In this document: piece after piece, positions 62,581 to 64,000 of the stretch
How the letters are laid out: each line of letters starts with the position of its first letter
Numbering within the stretch: the first letter of the stretch is position 1
NCBI RefSeq assembly: GCF_000244875.1
Contig: NC_016791.1
Span: 3,043,001-3,107,000 of the forward strand
DNA from: Clostridium sp. BNL1100
GTDB lineage: Bacteria > Bacillota > Clostridia > Acetivibrionales > DSM-1351
Length of the DNA stretch: 64,000 bases
Direction of reading: 5' to 3'
The notes under the pieces: generated by a model
What the model was told of the DNA's origin: nothing
Databases searched by the model: none
What the model saw: only the letters and a program-made list of their open reading frames with translations
Program-made: the position numbers and the translations under genes

Positions 62581-62710
62581 AATTCATCCACCTTGTTTTT
62601 ATGTATTGTTCTTCTACATTCAAAATTTCGTTGATGAGTATAAAAAAATCTTCTTCAATTATAAACAATTTCAAGGTAAAATTCCATATATTTTTTTAAA
62701 AAGTAAAAAA

Positions 62711-62774
62711 AGAGGAATATTTAACTTAGCAAAACTAAAAAAATTACTTTAGCCTTGACCTTAAATATTCCTCT
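62711..62774 (-). terminator. Terminator of the spoVA genes
   Basis: A perfect 14-bp stem (AGAGGAATATTTAA with its complement at 62761-62774) around a 36-base loop, followed on the minus strand by seven T. It lies 8 bases past the spoVAE stop codon. Confidence 0.75.
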
Positions 62775-62781
62775 AAAATGT

Positions 62782-63138
62782 TTATTTTTTTGCTTTCGGT
62801 TTAAATATCGCAGCCATCATAAACCCAAAAAATACAGCTGCAGCAAGCCCCGCAGCACCTGCTTTGAATCCTCCAGTAAATGCTCCCAGCAATCCCGTTT
62901 CATCCACATCCCTGAACACACCTTTTGCCAGATTATAGCCAAATCCGGTAAGGGGAATAGTGGCACCTGCTCCTCCTATATCAACTATTTTCTGATATAT
63001 TCCCAAGGATGCCAGTACTACCCCGGCCACTACATAAACTACCAATATACGTGCAGATGTTAATTTCGTTTTGTCTATCAATATTTGACCAATGGCACAA
63101 ATTATTCCACCGACTATAAAAGCACTCAAGTAAGTCAT
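62782..63138 (-). CDS. spoVAE: Stage V sporulation protein AE
   Basis: A 118-residue membrane protein with three hydrophobic helices and the conserved core IGQILIDKTKLTSARILV and GAGATIPLTGFGYNLAKGV. It is part of the SpoVA channel for dipicolinic acid uptake in the forespore. It follows spoVAD by 25 bases and ends the operon. Start: ATG behind GAGGTG. The gene confirms a spore-former. Confidence 0.94.
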   Translation of the reverse strand: MTYLSAFIVGGIICAIGQILIDKTKLTSARILVVYVVAGVVLASLGIYQKIVDIGGAGATIPLTGFGYNLAKGVFRDVDETGLLGAFTGGFKAGAAGLAAAVFFGFMMAAIFKPKAKK

Positions 63139-63163
63139 TATTTCACCTCATTATTTTAACTTG

Positions 63164-64000
63164 TTAGTTTAATGTTCTGTGGATAGCCACAGCATGTGCT
63201 ATACCCGGTATGGATTCCTTTTGCTGAGAACTTATAGGACTCATTAATGCCCCTGTAGCAATAAATAATACTCTCTTTAAGTTCCCCTGAGTTAGCTGTT
63301 TATATATATGTCCTGCAAGAACCGTTGCCGAACATGCACATCCGCTTCCTCCCGAATGAGTATCCTGCGTTTCTGCATCAAATATCATTACTCCGCAGTC
63401 ATTAAATCTGGATTCTATATCCAACCCGTTTGACTTCAGCATTTCCTGACAAATTTGTTTTCCAACCTTACCCAAATCACCGGTTACAATAAGATCATAA
63501 TAATCAGGCTGCAACCCTGTATCCTTAAAGTGAGCGAATATGGTATCCGCTGCTGCCGGAGCCATAGCCGCACCCATATTATTTGCATCTGTTATTCCTA
63601 AATCTATAATTTTTCCTGTTGTAATATGCTTAATATACGGGCCGGCACCACTAGAAGACAGTACTACCGCACCGGAACCTGTTACAGTCCACTGTGCAGT
63701 GGGGGTTCTCTGACTTCCCAATTCAAGAGGAAACCTAAACTGCTTTTCTGCTGAACAGAAATGGCTGGAGGTCATACATACTATGTTTTCCGCAAAGCCT
63801 CCCTCAACCAATAGACTTCCAATGCTCATTGATTCAGCCATGGTTGAGCACGCACCGTATAAACCAAAAAATGGAACTTCAGTTTCTCTTAGTCCGTAGT
63901 TTGCTGCTATACACTGGTTTAGAAGATCCCCTGCCAGAACATAATCTATTTGATCATTTGGGAGCTTTGCCTTCTGGAGAACTTTTGCAAAAGCTTCCCT
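63164..64000 (-). CDS. spoVAD: Stage V sporulation protein AD, N-terminal part outside window
   Basis: A thiolase-fold dipicolinate-binding protein of the SpoVA complex. The 278 visible residues run open to the window edge; the segment at the edge reads VLAGDLLNQCIAANYGLRE and then FFGLYGACSTMAES, which is typical, so the true start lies beyond 64000. Other marks are TSSHFCSAEKQFRFPLE, TGDLGKVGKQIC and GGSGCACSATVLAG. An internal ATG at 63841 is not the start. spoVAC is expected upstream, outside the window. Confidence 0.95.
   Translation of the reverse strand, partial: REAFAKVLQKAKLPNDQIDYVLAGDLLNQCIAANYGLRETEVPFFGLYGACSTMAESMSIGSLLVEGGFAENIVCMTSSHFCSAEKQFRFPLELGSQRTPTAQWTVTGSGAVVLSSSGAGPYIKHITTGKIIDLGITDANNMGAAMAPAAADTIFAHFKDTGLQPDYYDLIVTGDLGKVGKQICQEMLKSNGLDIESRFNDCGVMIFDAETQDTHSGGSGCACSATVLAGHIYKQLTQGNLKRVLFIATGALMSPISSQQKESIPGIAHAVAIHRTLN

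Overview
The window looks like chromosome of an anaerobic, spore-forming, plant-cell-wall-degrading clostridium, most like the mesophilic cellulosome-forming group (Ruminiclostridium / former Clostridium cluster III). This rests on a type I dockerin inside a pectate lyase, a lipoprotein GH9 cellulase, pyruvate formate-lyase, an NADH-linked [FeFe] hydrogenase operon, SpoVAD/SpoVAE, AT-rich intergenic DNA and strong AGGAGG ribosome sites. The species is inferred from gene content, not from a search. Almost all genes lie on the minus strand. I saw no rRNA, tRNA, CRISPR array or insertion sequence.

1-9.6 kb: 3' part of pflB on the plus strand, then minus-strand genes for a flavin reductase-like protein, a GH9 lipoprotein, a membrane-anchored alpha/beta hydrolase, an aldo/keto reductase with ferredoxin-type clusters, and a DUF6323/DUF6179 pair. 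9.6-14.7 kb: a five-gene hydrogenase operon (NuoE-like, HATPase, HndB-like, NuoF-like, [FeFe] catalytic subunit). Its promoter overlaps two tandem Rex-like boxes, which suggests NADH/NAD+ control. 14.8-24.3 kb: a chemoreceptor, the ireB-ruvX-DUF1292 set, mtaB, a PL1-dockerin-PL9 pectate lyase, a glycosyltransferase, and a small HPr-like protein that lacks the catalytic histidine. 24.3-32.4 kb: rnr with a DUF523 gene, an envelope operon (polysaccharide deacetylase, response regulator, histidine kinase, lipoprotein), an HD hydrolase and secG.

32.6-40.7 kb: glycolytic genes eno, gpmI and a fused pgk-tpi, interrupted by an AraC regulator, an XRE regulator and two genes of unknown function. gapA lies at 58.2 kb. 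Between gapA and pgk-tpi is a block of about 17 kb that looks accessory (41-58 kb): a pentapeptide-repeat protein, a peptide secretion and signalling cluster, secA2, galT-galK, fabV and an unknown secreted protein.

The most interesting part is 41.6-52.6 kb. A 51-residue peptide precursor with a double-glycine leader lies next to an AgrC-like GHKL kinase and an AgrA-like LytTR regulator, two small genes of unknown function, a C39 peptidase-ABC exporter, a very long HlyD-type adaptor and a secreted TolC-like coiled-coil protein. An accessory SecA2 ATPase lies just upstream. Together these can be read as a self-regulated peptide export system, either a bacteriocin or a signal.

59.3-64 kb: DUF2156 protein, an M20 peptidase, trmL, a CheX-like protein, spoVAE and partial spoVAD.
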